DNA of 32,361 nt from Deltaproteobacteria bacterium. GTDB lineage: Bacteria; Myxococcota_A; UBA9160; UBA6930. The stretch's first letter is position 1, and every line of letters starts with the position of its first letter. The position numbers and the translations under genes are program-made. The stretch covers positions 1 to 32,361 of the forward strand of contig JAFDCZ010000021.1 in the NCBI GenBank assembly GCA_019312665.1, read 5' to 3'. The notes beneath the pieces were generated by a model. It was given only the letters and a program-made list of their open reading frames with translations. It searched no databases and was not told the DNA's origin. Below, in pieces: positions 8,697 through 17,164 of this stretch.

Positions 8697-9881
8697 ATGT
8701 CACCTGCGAGCCCTGAAACCACCCTTCCCGCCCCCATCACCGCCCCCCCGAGCAAGGATGAGCTGGCCGCACGCCTTGCGCAGGTGCAACGACGGATGCG
8801 CGACGAAGGACTCGATGTCTACGTGAGCTTCGACCCGGTCAACGTCTACTACCTCACCCACTTCGCCAACAACGTGCACGAGCGGCCCTTCCTGCTGCTG
8901 ATTCCGCAGCAGGGCACGCCGACGATCCTCGCACCGCTGCTCGAGACGAGCCACGTCCGAGCGCGGGCGCTCTGCGACCTCGAGTACGCGACCTACTATG
9001 AGTTCCCCGCTCCTGAAGGCGAGAACTGGTGGGACGTGTACGCGCAGCTGATCGACAGCGGCGCGCGTGTGGGCATCGAGCCGGCCATGCCGGCCGGGAT
9101 CCTGGAACGCACGCCCGGCAAGACGACCGTCAGCGACATCATCGACGAGGCGCGCATCGTCAAGTCGGCCTACGAAATCGGCCGCAACGCCCACGCATGT
9201 CAGGTGGTCGAGCTGGGCCACGAGAAGCTGCTGGAAACTTCTCGGCCGGGCGCCATCGTGGGCTCCGTCTACGCCGCCGCAAGCGGAGCGATGATGGCGC
9301 GGATCCTGGCAGACATTCCGCGCGCCAACCTGATGGTCACCCGCACGGTCGGCGCGGTCTGGCCCCCCTCCCTTTCCGACGATCCGCACATCATTCCGAC
9401 CTTCGATACGCAGATCGAGGAAGCCGGGCCCCACGTCACCATCGCCTTCTGCCAGGTGGACGGCTACGGCGTCGAGTTGGAGCGCACCTTCTTCCTCGGA
9501 AGCGTTCCGGAAGCCGCCCGGGCGCCTTTCGATGCGATGTTCGAAGCGCGTGCGCGGGCCTTCGAATTGGCGCGCCCAGGCGCCGACATGGGCTCGATCG
9601 ACACCGCCGTGCGCAAGCTCATCCATGATCGAGGCTACGGCGATCGCATCCTGCACCGCACCGGCCACGGCTTCGGGATCACCGGCCACGAGGCGCCCTA
9701 CCTCGCCGAGGGCTATCACCGCGATCTCGAGCCGGGCATGCTCGTGAGCATCGAACCGGGCATCTACATCCCGGGCCTCGGCGGTTTCCGCCACTCGGAC
9801 ACCGTACTGATCACCGAGAGCGGCGCGGTGAGCCTGACGCACGCGCCCGAGACACTCGACGAGTTGACGATTTCCTTGTAG
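8697..9881 (+). CDS. M24-family hydrolase, creatinase-like (not a typical metallopeptidase)
   Basis: The 394-residue product has an N-terminal creatinase/prolidase domain (about 20-150) and a C-terminal pita-bread M24 domain. The ATG has GAGAGGA eight bases upstream; the frame is open back to 8289 but that part is not typical M24 sequence. Of the five metal ligands of aminopeptidase P (two Asp, His, two Glu), only His324 and Glu353 remain; the first Asp is Ile/Ala (249-250), the second is Glu260 and the last Glu is Ser367 (FRHSD). The region ELERTFFL resembles creatinase, which works without metal, and His166 in KSAYEIGRNAHAC aligns with the creatinase catalytic His. Creatinase converts creatine to sarcosine and urea. 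A C-N hydrolase on an unknown substrate is my best inference; an Xaa-Pro peptidase label would be doubtful. Confidence 0.88.
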   Translation: MSPASPETTLPAPITAPPSKDELAARLAQVQRRMRDEGLDVYVSFDPVNVYYLTHFANNVHERPFLLLIPQQGTPTILAPLLETSHVRARALCDLEYATYYEFPAPEGENWWDVYAQLIDSGARVGIEPAMPAGILERTPGKTTVSDIIDEARIVKSAYEIGRNAHACQVVELGHEKLLETSRPGAIVGSVYAAASGAMMARILADIPRANLMVTRTVGAVWPPSLSDDPHIIPTFDTQIEEAGPHVTIAFCQVDGYGVELERTFFLGSVPEAARAPFDAMFEARARAFELARPGADMGSIDTAVRKLIHDRGYGDRILHRTGHGFGITGHEAPYLAEGYHRDLEPGMLVSIEPGIYIPGLGGFRHSDTVLITESGAVSLTHAPETLDELTISL

Positions 9882-9895
9882 CCGAGGAGAACCCC

Positions 9896-10240
9896 GTGCA
9901 CCCCCACGCCCCCGCTCAACTTCTCGACAGCGATTACCTGCGAGCAAAACGACTGCTCCCGTGGAACCTCGGCCCCCAGGTAAAGAACACCGAGGTCCGG
10001 ACGAACTGGATCGATGATCACTCCTGGAGGAACGAAGCGAGACCTGCCTGGAGCTGAACGCCGCCTCGGTGCGGCCGAACATACGGGTCCTCCGTGGCGG
10101 CGAATGCACTGGTCGCAGCCAACAAGGATTTCGACTTCCTGCTGCTGCCGAACCGAAAGCACCCGACGTCCCTGCTCGACCCCTACGCGTTGCGCCGGCT
10201 GTGGAACTACTTCGTCCGCCACCTGCTTGGAGCCGAGCCC
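9896..10240 (+). pseudogene. Internally deleted S9 (dipeptidyl-peptidase IV type) peptidase remnant
   Basis: A GTG with GAGGAGA just upstream opens a frame whose product begins like a DPP IV-type peptidase: LLDSDYLRAKRLLPWN, then VKNTEV and NWIDD, which in the family precedes an FWYR-type motif. It stops at a TGA (10055-10057). About 30 bases later the same frame resumes with the family's C-terminal end: ALVAANKDFDFLLLPNRKH, then a Tyr-x-x-RRLWNYFVRHLLGAEP segment. Full-length members have roughly 700 residues, so the beta-propeller and the catalytic Ser and Asp regions are gone; the usual stop soon after the last motif is also lost. It sits 14 bases after the M24 gene, so the two hydrolases were probably once in one operon. 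Confidence 0.8.
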
Positions 10241-10323
10241 CGGCTGGCTCCGGCATCCGTGGCGTGGGCGAGGTGGGCTAATATCCTGGAGACGGCTCCC
10301 GCAGAAGTAGAGACCCCCCGAAT

Positions 10324-13300
10324 ATGCCCAGTTGGATACGCTGCCTGAAATCGATCACCTGTGGTGCCGTAGGCGTGGGAGTTGGGTGCGTCCTGTTGGC
10401 CGGACTCCTGCTCGCCTTCTCCGAGCCGGCAAGTGCCGCTCTCGAACTGGAGGAGGTGGACCTGACGCGCCCGCGCATCCTCTTCTTCCCCGAAGGGGTC
10501 GAGGCCGTGCAGGAGCGACTCGACCGCGAGCCCTACCGGACCATCCTCCGCGACATGGAACGCCGCAGCCGGCTCGCCGACGGCATCGCGCTCGACGATC
10601 ACCGAATCAACGAGACCCGGTTCAAGGCCCGAGCGGCGAAGAACCGCGCCTTTCTCTACGCCATCGACCGCCGTATCGAAGGCGACCGGGCCAAGCCTTT
10701 CGCCACCGCCGGGGAGCGCCAGGCCGAGGGAGACCGCGTACGCGATTGGCTGCTCAACCTCCACGATTGCTCCCGGCTCGCCCCCGACTGCGCATTCGGA
10801 GGCTGGGACCGGGACATCAGCACTTCCGAAGAGCTGCTGCAGTTCGCCACGGCCTACGACACGTTGCTAGGCGCAGGCTACGACTTCGAACCAGCGGACG
10901 AGGACGTCATCGTCGACAAGCTGGTCAACCTCGCATCCCAGCTGTACGAGAACTACGTGTTTCCGGAGACGGCGCTCAACGTCGCCAGCCTCCACCAGAA
11001 CAACCACCGCAGCAAAAGCGGAGCCGCCCTCGCCGTGGCCGCCATCGTCCTCGCTGAGTACACGCCGCCTGCAGGCAGTGACCCGCGCGGCGTGCGCGAA
11101 CCGGCGGCGTGGCTGGCCTACGGCCTCGACATGGTCGACCTGATTCAGCGCTGGGTGCTCATGACCGGCGACGGTGCCTACGCCGAGGGGCCCTTCTACC
11201 AGCGCCTCACCCACCAGAACATCCTGCCCTTCGCGCGCGCATGGGACCGCCTGGTGGATGGCAGGAGCGTCGTAGCGAGAGGCGTCGAAATCCCGAGCCT
11301 CTGGCGGCACCCGCTCTTCGCGCGCAACCAGCGCTGGCTGCTCGACATGACACTCACCGACGGCTCGCTGGCGGCCACCGACGACGGAAACGTGAGCCGC
11401 TCGCATTACTTCGGTCTGTTCGACTCGACCTCCCCGCTTGCCAACGCGTTCGCGCTGGCCTGGGCGGAGGCCCCCACTCCGTTCGAAACCGACGGAAGCA
11501 TTGACCTCGCTGCCGACGCGCTGATCTACTACGACGACGCGCGGGTGCGACCCGCCCACAGGCCAGGGTCGCCGACATCCTTCTGGGTGGAGGGCGGAAA
11601 TGCCATTTTTCGAAGCGCCTGGGGGCACGATGGCATCGTCGCGCTGGTGCTAGGCGAGCCGGAGGTGGCATCCGAACTGGGCCGGGATCGAAACGGCCTC
11701 GGGGTCTCGCCCGAAAGCCACGAGCACGCCGAACCCGGCTCCTTCCTGCTTCACGCCTACGGTGAGAGGCTCGCCCTCGACCCCGGCTATTTCACCTTCT
11801 CCACCAAGGCGATGGTCGACCGCCCCGAGCATCACAACATGATCCTGGTGGACGGAAAAGGCCCCGGGAGTTTCTTCGGAGCGTCGCTTCGCTGGCCGAT
11901 CGTCGGCCTGGAGAACCGACCGCCAGCCGACGGACTGGCCACCCTGGCCGCCAACCTGGATGGAGACTTCCTCGACGCGACGCGGGTCGTGACCCGCTAC
12001 GGGCGAGGCTGGGGCGTCGTCCCCAACCAGAGCGTTCCGCTTTTCGAGCGTCGGTTCCTGTTCGCGGACGATCGCTACCTGGTGGCGATCGATTCCGTCA
12101 CGGATCCGAGCGGGGCAGATTCGAACTGGACCTGGCTCGTCCACGGTAACGGGGGCGCGGCCAGCGGCGGCACCTTCGAGGCAACGGCCACCGGCGGTCG
12201 CTGGACGATTCGAGGGGCACGCCTCGATGCGGGTTTTTCCTTCGCCGACCAGAACCCGTCCTTCGCCACGAGCAGCGCCGTCCACGAAGGTCCGGGCAAG
12301 GCGATGCTCAGCCACACCGTGCTCGAAACGAGCGTGGTCGGCCCCGCGGCGCATTCGATCGGATTCCTGTATCCGACCCGCAGTGGAGCCAATCCCCCCA
12401 CGCTCTCGGAGTTGGCGCTACCTGGAGTCGCCGCGCTCACTCTCGTGGACGCCGAAGAGGACCGCCGCGCCGTCGCCTTCCACCGGTCCGGGGCGAGGCA
12501 GCCCTGGGACCTGCCCGCCGAGGCCTCGGGAATTTCCGAGATCGCTACCGACGCGACCCGCGGGCTGATCGACGCGCACCTGGACGGCGCGATCAGGCTG
12601 GCTTGGGTCGAAGATGCAACCCGCCTCGCTTACGACGGCGCCACCCTGTTCGAAACCGTGACACCGGGCAATCTCGGGCTACGCATGCAGCCCGGAACCC
12701 TAGAAGCCGTCGCCGAGAACGCCGATCCGTGGGTGCGGCTTCCGGCTCTGCCCTTCCGCCCGGTAGGTGTGGACGGCGCATGTGAACTCGAATACCGAGA
12801 CGACGCTTTCTGGGTGAGACTCGGCCGCGAGCGGCGCTTTCGGGTCCGCGCCACCCGGGAGGACACCCAGCCCGCGGCAGACCCGGGAGCCGATCTCCGG
12901 GTCCCCGTCGGCGAGTGGGTGACGCTCGACGGAACGGCCAGCTGCAGCGCGCAAGGTCGCCGCCTCACGCCAAGCTGGACGCTGGTCTCGGCACCTCCCG
13001 GAAGTCTTTGGGAGATCGAGCGAATCAACAGCTGGCACCCTCAACTCAGGGCGGATCGCGCCGGCACCTACCGCGTGCGTCTGGTCGTCACCGACAAACG
13101 CGGATCGGCCAGTCGCGAGGCAGAAGTCGTGGTGCGAGCCGGAGACCCCTGCGAAGGCGGTGCGGACGAGGATCTCGACGGCCTCTTCGACAGTGACGAC
13201 CCGGATTGCGATTCGCCTACCGTCCACGGCCCGCCCGTTGCCCAGAACGACCACTTCCGGATACGCGGCCGGCGCCACTACGAGGCGCCTCGAAGCGTCC

Positions 13301-13578
13301 TCGCAAACGACGTCAACCCGGCTGCGGGTGAGCCTCTGGTCGCTGTGCTGGTGCATCCACCGCGCCGCGGCCAGCTCTGGCTGCGACCCGACGGCACATT
13401 CCGGTACCGGCCGAGCTGGCGCTTCCGGGGAAGCGACCGCTTCACGTATCGCGCACGCAACGCCACAGGTGCCGAGTCCGCCGAAGTCACGGTGACACTT
13501 CGCCGGAGCCGGCGTGCCTGGTGGCAAACGAGTCGCACTCCATCAGGCTTCCAGCGCCACTCGGACGACCGTCTCTAG
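10324..13578 (+). CDS. Secreted heparinase II/III-family polysaccharide lyase-like protein
   Basis: The 1084-residue product starts with a signal peptide (cleavage near ASA, residue 38). An alpha-toroid domain with a SLHQNNHRSKSG motif follows, then the heparinase II/III beta-sandwich domain with SHEHAEPGSFLLH, LALDPGYFTF and PEHHNMILVDGKGP. Such enzymes cleave uronic-acid-containing polysaccharides by beta-elimination. C-terminal parts are an Ig/PKD-like domain (about 855-940), a Cys-bounded Asp-rich motif that probably binds calcium (from Cys943, EDLDGLFDSDDPDC), and a bacterial cadherin-like domain (about 965-1058) with the sequence RSVLANDVNP. The last dozen residues are read antisense through a receiver-domain remnant and look non-native. 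The ATG has only a weak ribosome-binding site. With two sulfatases 5-10 kb away, a sulfated glycan substrate is plausible but unproven. Confidence 0.88.
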   Translation: MPSWIRCLKSITCGAVGVGVGCVLLAGLLLAFSEPASAALELEEVDLTRPRILFFPEGVEAVQERLDREPYRTILRDMERRSRLADGIALDDHRINETRFKARAAKNRAFLYAIDRRIEGDRAKPFATAGERQAEGDRVRDWLLNLHDCSRLAPDCAFGGWDRDISTSEELLQFATAYDTLLGAGYDFEPADEDVIVDKLVNLASQLYENYVFPETALNVASLHQNNHRSKSGAALAVAAIVLAEYTPPAGSDPRGVREPAAWLAYGLDMVDLIQRWVLMTGDGAYAEGPFYQRLTHQNILPFARAWDRLVDGRSVVARGVEIPSLWRHPLFARNQRWLLDMTLTDGSLAATDDGNVSRSHYFGLFDSTSPLANAFALAWAEAPTPFETDGSIDLAADALIYYDDARVRPAHRPGSPTSFWVEGGNAIFRSAWGHDGIVALVLGEPEVASELGRDRNGLGVSPESHEHAEPGSFLLHAYGERLALDPGYFTFSTKAMVDRPEHHNMILVDGKGPGSFFGASLRWPIVGLENRPPADGLATLAANLDGDFLDATRVVTRYGRGWGVVPNQSVPLFERRFLFADDRYLVAIDSVTDPSGADSNWTWLVHGNGGAASGGTFEATATGGRWTIRGARLDAGFSFADQNPSFATSSAVHEGPGKAMLSHTVLETSVVGPAAHSIGFLYPTRSGANPPTLSELALPGVAALTLVDAEEDRRAVAFHRSGARQPWDLPAEASGISEIATDATRGLIDAHLDGAIRLAWVEDATRLAYDGATLFETVTPGNLGLRMQPGTLEAVAENADPWVRLPALPFRPVGVDGACELEYRDDAFWVRLGRERRFRVRATREDTQPAADPGADLRVPVGEWVTLDGTASCSAQGRRLTPSWTLVSAPPGSLWEIERINSWHPQLRADRAGTYRVRLVVTDKRGSASREAEVVVRAGDPCEGGADEDLDGLFDSDDPDCDSPTVHGPPVAQNDHFRIRGRRHYEAPRSVLANDVNPAAGEPLVAVLVHPPRRGQLWLRPDGTFRYRPSWRFRGSDRFTYRARNATGAESAEVTVTLRRSRRAWWQTSRTPSGFQRHSDDRL

Positions 13579-13620
13579 CGTCTCGAACCGGTAGGGCTTC
13601 CGCAGGAACCCGGCCACGTC
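13543..13620 (-). pseudogene. C-terminal tail of a response-regulator receiver domain (remnant)
   Basis: The minus-strand frame reads DVAGFLRKPYRFETLETV and continues VRVALEA to a TGA stop. This is the standard end of a receiver (REC) domain: GFLxKPx with the conserved Lys-Pro after strand 5, then the final helix. Only about 25 codons remain; upstream of position 13620 the sequence becomes the transporter gene in another frame, so the REC frame loses its homology there. It would come from a response regulator or the end of a hybrid histidine kinase. The remnant begins directly at the stop codon of the NSS transporter and overlaps the 3' end of the heparinase-like gene, marking a rearrangement junction (inference). 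Confidence 0.7.
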
Positions 13621-15007
13621 AATCGCCGAAGTCGATGATGCCGATCCCCTTCAGGATGACGAGGAGAATCAGTACGGGCGTCACGAAGCGAATGAGGAAG
13701 GTCCAGCTCGACACGAGCCGGTCCCCGTTTCCGCGAAGAGCTGAGAAGCCGCTCTCGCGGTCCTGCTTCGAGAGCATCCAACCGGCAGCGATCGCGATCA
13801 ACAACCCGCCCAGCGGGAGGAGATACTTCGTGGTGAGGTTGTCCAACGTGTCGAGGACAGCCTGGCCTCCGCCCAGGGCTTCGGGCAGGAAGACTGGCAT
13901 GTTCAGGCCGAATGCCGAAGCGAGTCCGATCAACCAGATCACAGCGCCCATGCCAAGCGTGGCCCGAAGCCGCGGTACCCCGAATTCATCGACGATGTAG
14001 GCGACCACGACCTCGAGCAATGAGATCGCCGAGGAAAGGGCCGCGAAGACGACGAGCAGGAAGAAGGCCGCCGACACCAGCGCCCCACCTGGCATTCCCG
14101 CGAAGAGGCCAGGCAACGTCGCGAAGAGCAAGCCCGGGCCGGCGGACGCTTCGAGATCATTGCTGAAGACGACGGCAAAGATGACGGCTCCGGCCATCAA
14201 GGCAATGACGGTATCGAGCAGGGCAACCCAGAAGCCATCCCGCACGACGTGGCGCTCATCCTTCAGGTACGAGCCATAGGTGACCATGACTCCCATGCCG
14301 AGGGAGAGTGTGAAGAAGGCATGGCCGAGGGCCTCGAGAACCGCATCGCCGCTCAGCTTCGAGAAGTCCGGCTTGAACAGGAAGGCGAGGGACTCTCCCA
14401 ATCCGCCGGTGAAGGCAACGTAGACCAACAAGATGCTGAGGATCCCGACGAGTGTCGGCATCAAGATCTTGCACGCCGTCTCGATGCCGCCCTTGATGCC
14501 CCGCGTGACGACGAAGATCGTCATGGCCATGAAGAGGGTGTGCCACGCCGCGGAGACAGGACCGTTCCCGACGAGGGCGCCGAATGTCTCGCCGGCCCCC
14601 TCTCCCAGATCGAGGCCTCCCACGGACAACATGAAGAAATGCACGGCCCAACCGGCCACCACGGCATAGAACGACAGGATGAGGAGACCGCTGAGCACCG
14701 CCATGCCCCCCGCGAGCCAGCTCAGCAGGGTCCCGGCCAGGCCGGCCCCCTTGGTGAGATCCCGCAAGGCTCCCAGGATGTCCTTGCCTCCTCGGCGTCC
14801 GATGATGAGTTCGGCATACATCAGAGGAAGGCCCACGATGAGAATGCAGACCAGGTAGACCAGCACGAAGGCACCGCCCCCGTACTCGCCTGTGATGTAC
14901 GGGAACTTCCAGAGGTTGCCGAGGCCCACCGCGCTTCCGGCGGCCGCCCACATGAAACCCAGGCTGCTCGCGAAGCCGCCGCGCCCGCTCTTGGACGTAT
15001 CGCTCAT
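13619..15007 (-). CDS. Sodium-dependent transporter, NSS (SNF) family
   Basis: The 462-residue product is a multi-spanning inner-membrane protein of the neurotransmitter:sodium symporter family. The first helix carries the family pattern WAAAGSAVGLGNLWKFPY, followed by GEYGGGAF, which forms the unwound substrate and sodium site. Length and about 12 hydrophobic segments fit bacterial NSS proteins, which take up amino acids or related compounds with Na+. The ATG start has GGAGAG just upstream. It is the last gene of a three-gene operon, 28 bases after the FAD oxidase stop, so its substrate is probably an amino acid or small amine processed by the two upstream enzymes. The C-terminus is complete for the family although the stop codon lies at a rearrangement junction. 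Confidence 0.93.
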   Translation of the reverse strand: MSDTSKSGRGGFASSLGFMWAAAGSAVGLGNLWKFPYITGEYGGGAFVLVYLVCILIVGLPLMYAELIIGRRGGKDILGALRDLTKGAGLAGTLLSWLAGGMAVLSGLLILSFYAVVAGWAVHFFMLSVGGLDLGEGAGETFGALVGNGPVSAAWHTLFMAMTIFVVTRGIKGGIETACKILMPTLVGILSILLVYVAFTGGLGESLAFLFKPDFSKLSGDAVLEALGHAFFTLSLGMGVMVTYGSYLKDERHVVRDGFWVALLDTVIALMAGAVIFAVVFSNDLEASAGPGLLFATLPGLFAGMPGGALVSAAFFLLVVFAALSSAISLLEVVVAYIVDEFGVPRLRATLGMGAVIWLIGLASAFGLNMPVFLPEALGGGQAVLDTLDNLTTKYLLPLGGLLIAIAAGWMLSKQDRESGFSALRGNGDRLVSSWTFLIRFVTPVLILLVILKGIGIIDFGD

Positions 15008-15035
15008 CGTGCTCTCCAGGATGTTCGAGGCCTGA

Positions 15036-16163
15036 TCAGCGGTTCAACCGCTCCACCGATAGATGCTCTCGCGTCATGCCGAGCGCTTGCAGATCCTCCG
15101 GGAGGGAAGCTGTCACGATCAGCCCCGCCGCTGCGCGTGCTGCCGCCGGGGACGTCATGATGCCGAAGCCACCCTGGCCGGCGAGCCAGAAGAAGCCCGG
15201 GCGCTCCGGATCCATTCCGATCACCGGGGAGCGGTCGGCGACGAAGCTCCGCAAGCCCGCCCAACTCCGGCGAATGTGTTGAATCTCGAGAGTCGTCGCG
15301 CGTTGCACGTGGTCAGCTGCGAGCGCCACATCGTAATCGTCGGGACTTGCATCGCAGGGCTCCGAGGGCGTCTCGTCGCATGGCGAAGCGAGAAGCTGGG
15401 CGCCCTCGGGCTTCAGATAGAAATCCTCGTCGGCGTCGATCACCAGGGGCCAGCTGCGAATATCACTTTCTGCCGGCGGATCGAATGTGATCGCCGTGCG
15501 CCGGAGCGGTCGCAAGCTGATCGATCGGGCCCCAGCCAGGCGTCCGATCAAGTCGCACCATGCGCCTGCGGCATTGACGACGACCGCCGCACGCCAGGTC
15601 CGACCTCCCGCATCGACCTCCCACGCATCGCCGCGGGGCTGGATCCGTGTGACCTCCGCCTTCGTCGCCAGCTCTCCGCCGCGGCGGCGGAATCCCCGAA
15701 GAAACGCGTCGAGCAGGCCGGCCACGTCGATGTGCATGGAGCCCGGCTCCACCACCGCGCCGGCCACATAGCCTTCGCGCAGCACCGGACACAGCTCGCG
15801 TGCTCCGACGAAATCCACCTCATGCAGCTCCGCCCCCGCCTCGCGCCCGTTGGCCAGAGCGGCCACCAGGCTCGCCCGCTGATCCTCACGCCCGATCCAG
15901 AGAACCGGATTCGGCGTCACCAGTGGGAAATCGGCAAAGCCCTCGGGCGGCTGTTCCAAGAAGCCCCGCCCGGCCCGCGTGAGCCTGCCCACCGTGGCAC
16001 TTCCGTAGCTATCCACCAGGAACGCGGCCGAGCGACCGGTCGTGTGGTGACCGGGAAGCGGCTCGCGCTCCAGGAGCACCACTGAACCGTGTTGCTGGAG
16101 CTCGTGAGCCGCAGAAGCGCCGGCAATCCCGGCGCCGATGACGATGAAGTCGTAGCTGCTCAC
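15036..16163 (-). CDS. FAD-dependent oxidoreductase, DAO (DadA/glycine oxidase-like) family
   Basis: The 375-residue product opens with the FAD-binding VIGAGIAGASAA motif (GxGxxG at 10-15) and ends with the family's second flavin contact, WLAGQGGFGIMTSPA. DAO-family enzymes oxidise amino acids or secondary amines such as D-amino acids, glycine or sarcosine. The GTG start overlaps the stop codon of the dipeptidase homologue by one base (TAGTG) and has GGAAG upstream, so the two are translationally coupled; a start eight codons upstream would lie within the previous gene. No signal peptide, so cytoplasmic or membrane-peripheral. Together with the dipeptidase homologue and transporter it suggests uptake followed by hydrolysis and oxidation of an amino compound. 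The specific substrate cannot be read from the sequence. Confidence 0.92.
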   Translation of the reverse strand: MSSYDFIVIGAGIAGASAAHELQQHGSVVLLEREPLPGHHTTGRSAAFLVDSYGSATVGRLTRAGRGFLEQPPEGFADFPLVTPNPVLWIGREDQRASLVAALANGREAGAELHEVDFVGARELCPVLREGYVAGAVVEPGSMHIDVAGLLDAFLRGFRRRGGELATKAEVTRIQPRGDAWEVDAGGRTWRAAVVVNAAGAWCDLIGRLAGARSISLRPLRRTAITFDPPAESDIRSWPLVIDADEDFYLKPEGAQLLASPCDETPSEPCDASPDDYDVALAADHVQRATTLEIQHIRRSWAGLRSFVADRSPVIGMDPERPGFFWLAGQGGFGIMTSPAAARAAAGLIVTASLPEDLQALGMTREHLSVERLNR

Positions 16164-17164
16164 TACTTCCAGATCTCTCCACAAACGCGCAGCCAGTTCT
16201 CACCCAGGATGCCTCGGATGTCCTTCTCGCCATACCCGCGGCGCAACAACTCCTCGGTAATCCGCGGCGCCTCCTCAAGCTCGAGCTGTCTCATGTCCGT
16301 GTAGCCACTGCCAGGAGGATATCGGTCCGGCAGCTTTGCAACGAAGGCTTCGAAGCTCGGAAGGTCGTAGACGTAATCGAGCCCGAGGCCCACGTGGCTC
16401 GGCCCCACCAGCTGCACCACGTGGTCGATATGATCCACGATGCGCGCGGGCGTGGAGCCTTCGCCGCCCAGGAAGCCGCTGAGGCAGGTCATTCCGATCA
16501 CGCCGCCCTGCTCGGCACAGGCAACGATCTGGTCATCCCACACACAGCGAGGGTGGTCGCAGAGCTCGCGGACATTGGTATGCGAGATGATCGCGGGCAC
16601 CTGGGATGCCTCGAAGGTCTCCATCGTGGTGCGATAGCCGGTATGAGCGCAGTCGACGACCATGCCGACTCGGTTCATCTCGCCGATGAGCCCCCGGCCG
16701 AACTCCGTCAGGCCGGTGTCCTCTTCGGCGTGGCATCCCACGCCCACGAGGTTGGGCTCGTTGTAGGCCATCAACGCGTGCCGCACGCCCAGGCGGTAGA
16801 AGAGTTCCACCCAGTCCGAATTGTCCTCGAAGGGTGCGGTCCCCTGGAAGTGGAACCCAACCGCCAGCAGACCTTGCTCTCGAGCGTGCGCGACGTCCGC
16901 CACGGACTCGACGATTACGCATCGTTCGGAACGCTCCGCCACGAACCACCGATAGTTGACGAGCTGTTGCGCTGCGGCGCGCAGGTCCATTCCATCGATG
17001 GCGAGCGTGATCGACACGAAATCGAAGCCTGCCCCGGCGATCCGATCGAAGAGCACTTCCTTCCGTTCGCCGCTACCGGGCGTGATGATGGGCTGGGTCA
17101 TGTCCCAGACAAGTGCATCCGCGTGCAGCTCTGCAGCCTCCGTGGAGATACCCCAATCACTCAT
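16163..17164 (-). CDS. M19 (membrane dipeptidase family) protein with altered metal site
   Basis: The 333-residue product has the renal-dipeptidase TIM-barrel pattern with no signal peptide. The second-site ligands are present: His174 (DCAHTG), His195 (IISHTN) and Asp263 (GLGLDY). The N-terminal HxD motif is absent (VWDMTQP at 19-25) and the bridging Glu is Gln107 (FHFQGT). Canonical members need two zinc ions for dipeptide or beta-lactam hydrolysis, so this protein probably binds at most one metal and may act on another substrate. The second ATG is preferred because AGGAGG lies eight bases before it, while the first ATG is almost fused to it. First gene of the operon with the FAD oxidase and NSS transporter. 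Confidence 0.92.
   Translation of the reverse strand: MSDWGISTEAAELHADALVWDMTQPIITPGSGERKEVLFDRIAGAGFDFVSITLAIDGMDLRAAAQQLVNYRWFVAERSERCVIVESVADVAHAREQGLLAVGFHFQGTAPFEDNSDWVELFYRLGVRHALMAYNEPNLVGVGCHAEEDTGLTEFGRGLIGEMNRVGMVVDCAHTGYRTTMETFEASQVPAIISHTNVRELCDHPRCVWDDQIVACAEQGGVIGMTCLSGFLGGEGSTPARIVDHIDHVVQLVGPSHVGLGLDYVYDLPSFEAFVAKLPDRYPPGSGYTDMRQLELEEAPRITEELLRRGYGEKDIRGILGENWLRVCGEIWK

Noticed and set aside
8697..9881. DMSP lyase DddP, another M24 relative
   Set aside because: DddP keeps Asp ligands for its iron; these positions are lost here, and the creatinase pattern fits better.
8700..10256. Minus-strand open frame of about 500 codons over the M24 gene
   Set aside because: No recognisable protein features; the plus-strand M24 product is clearly the real one.
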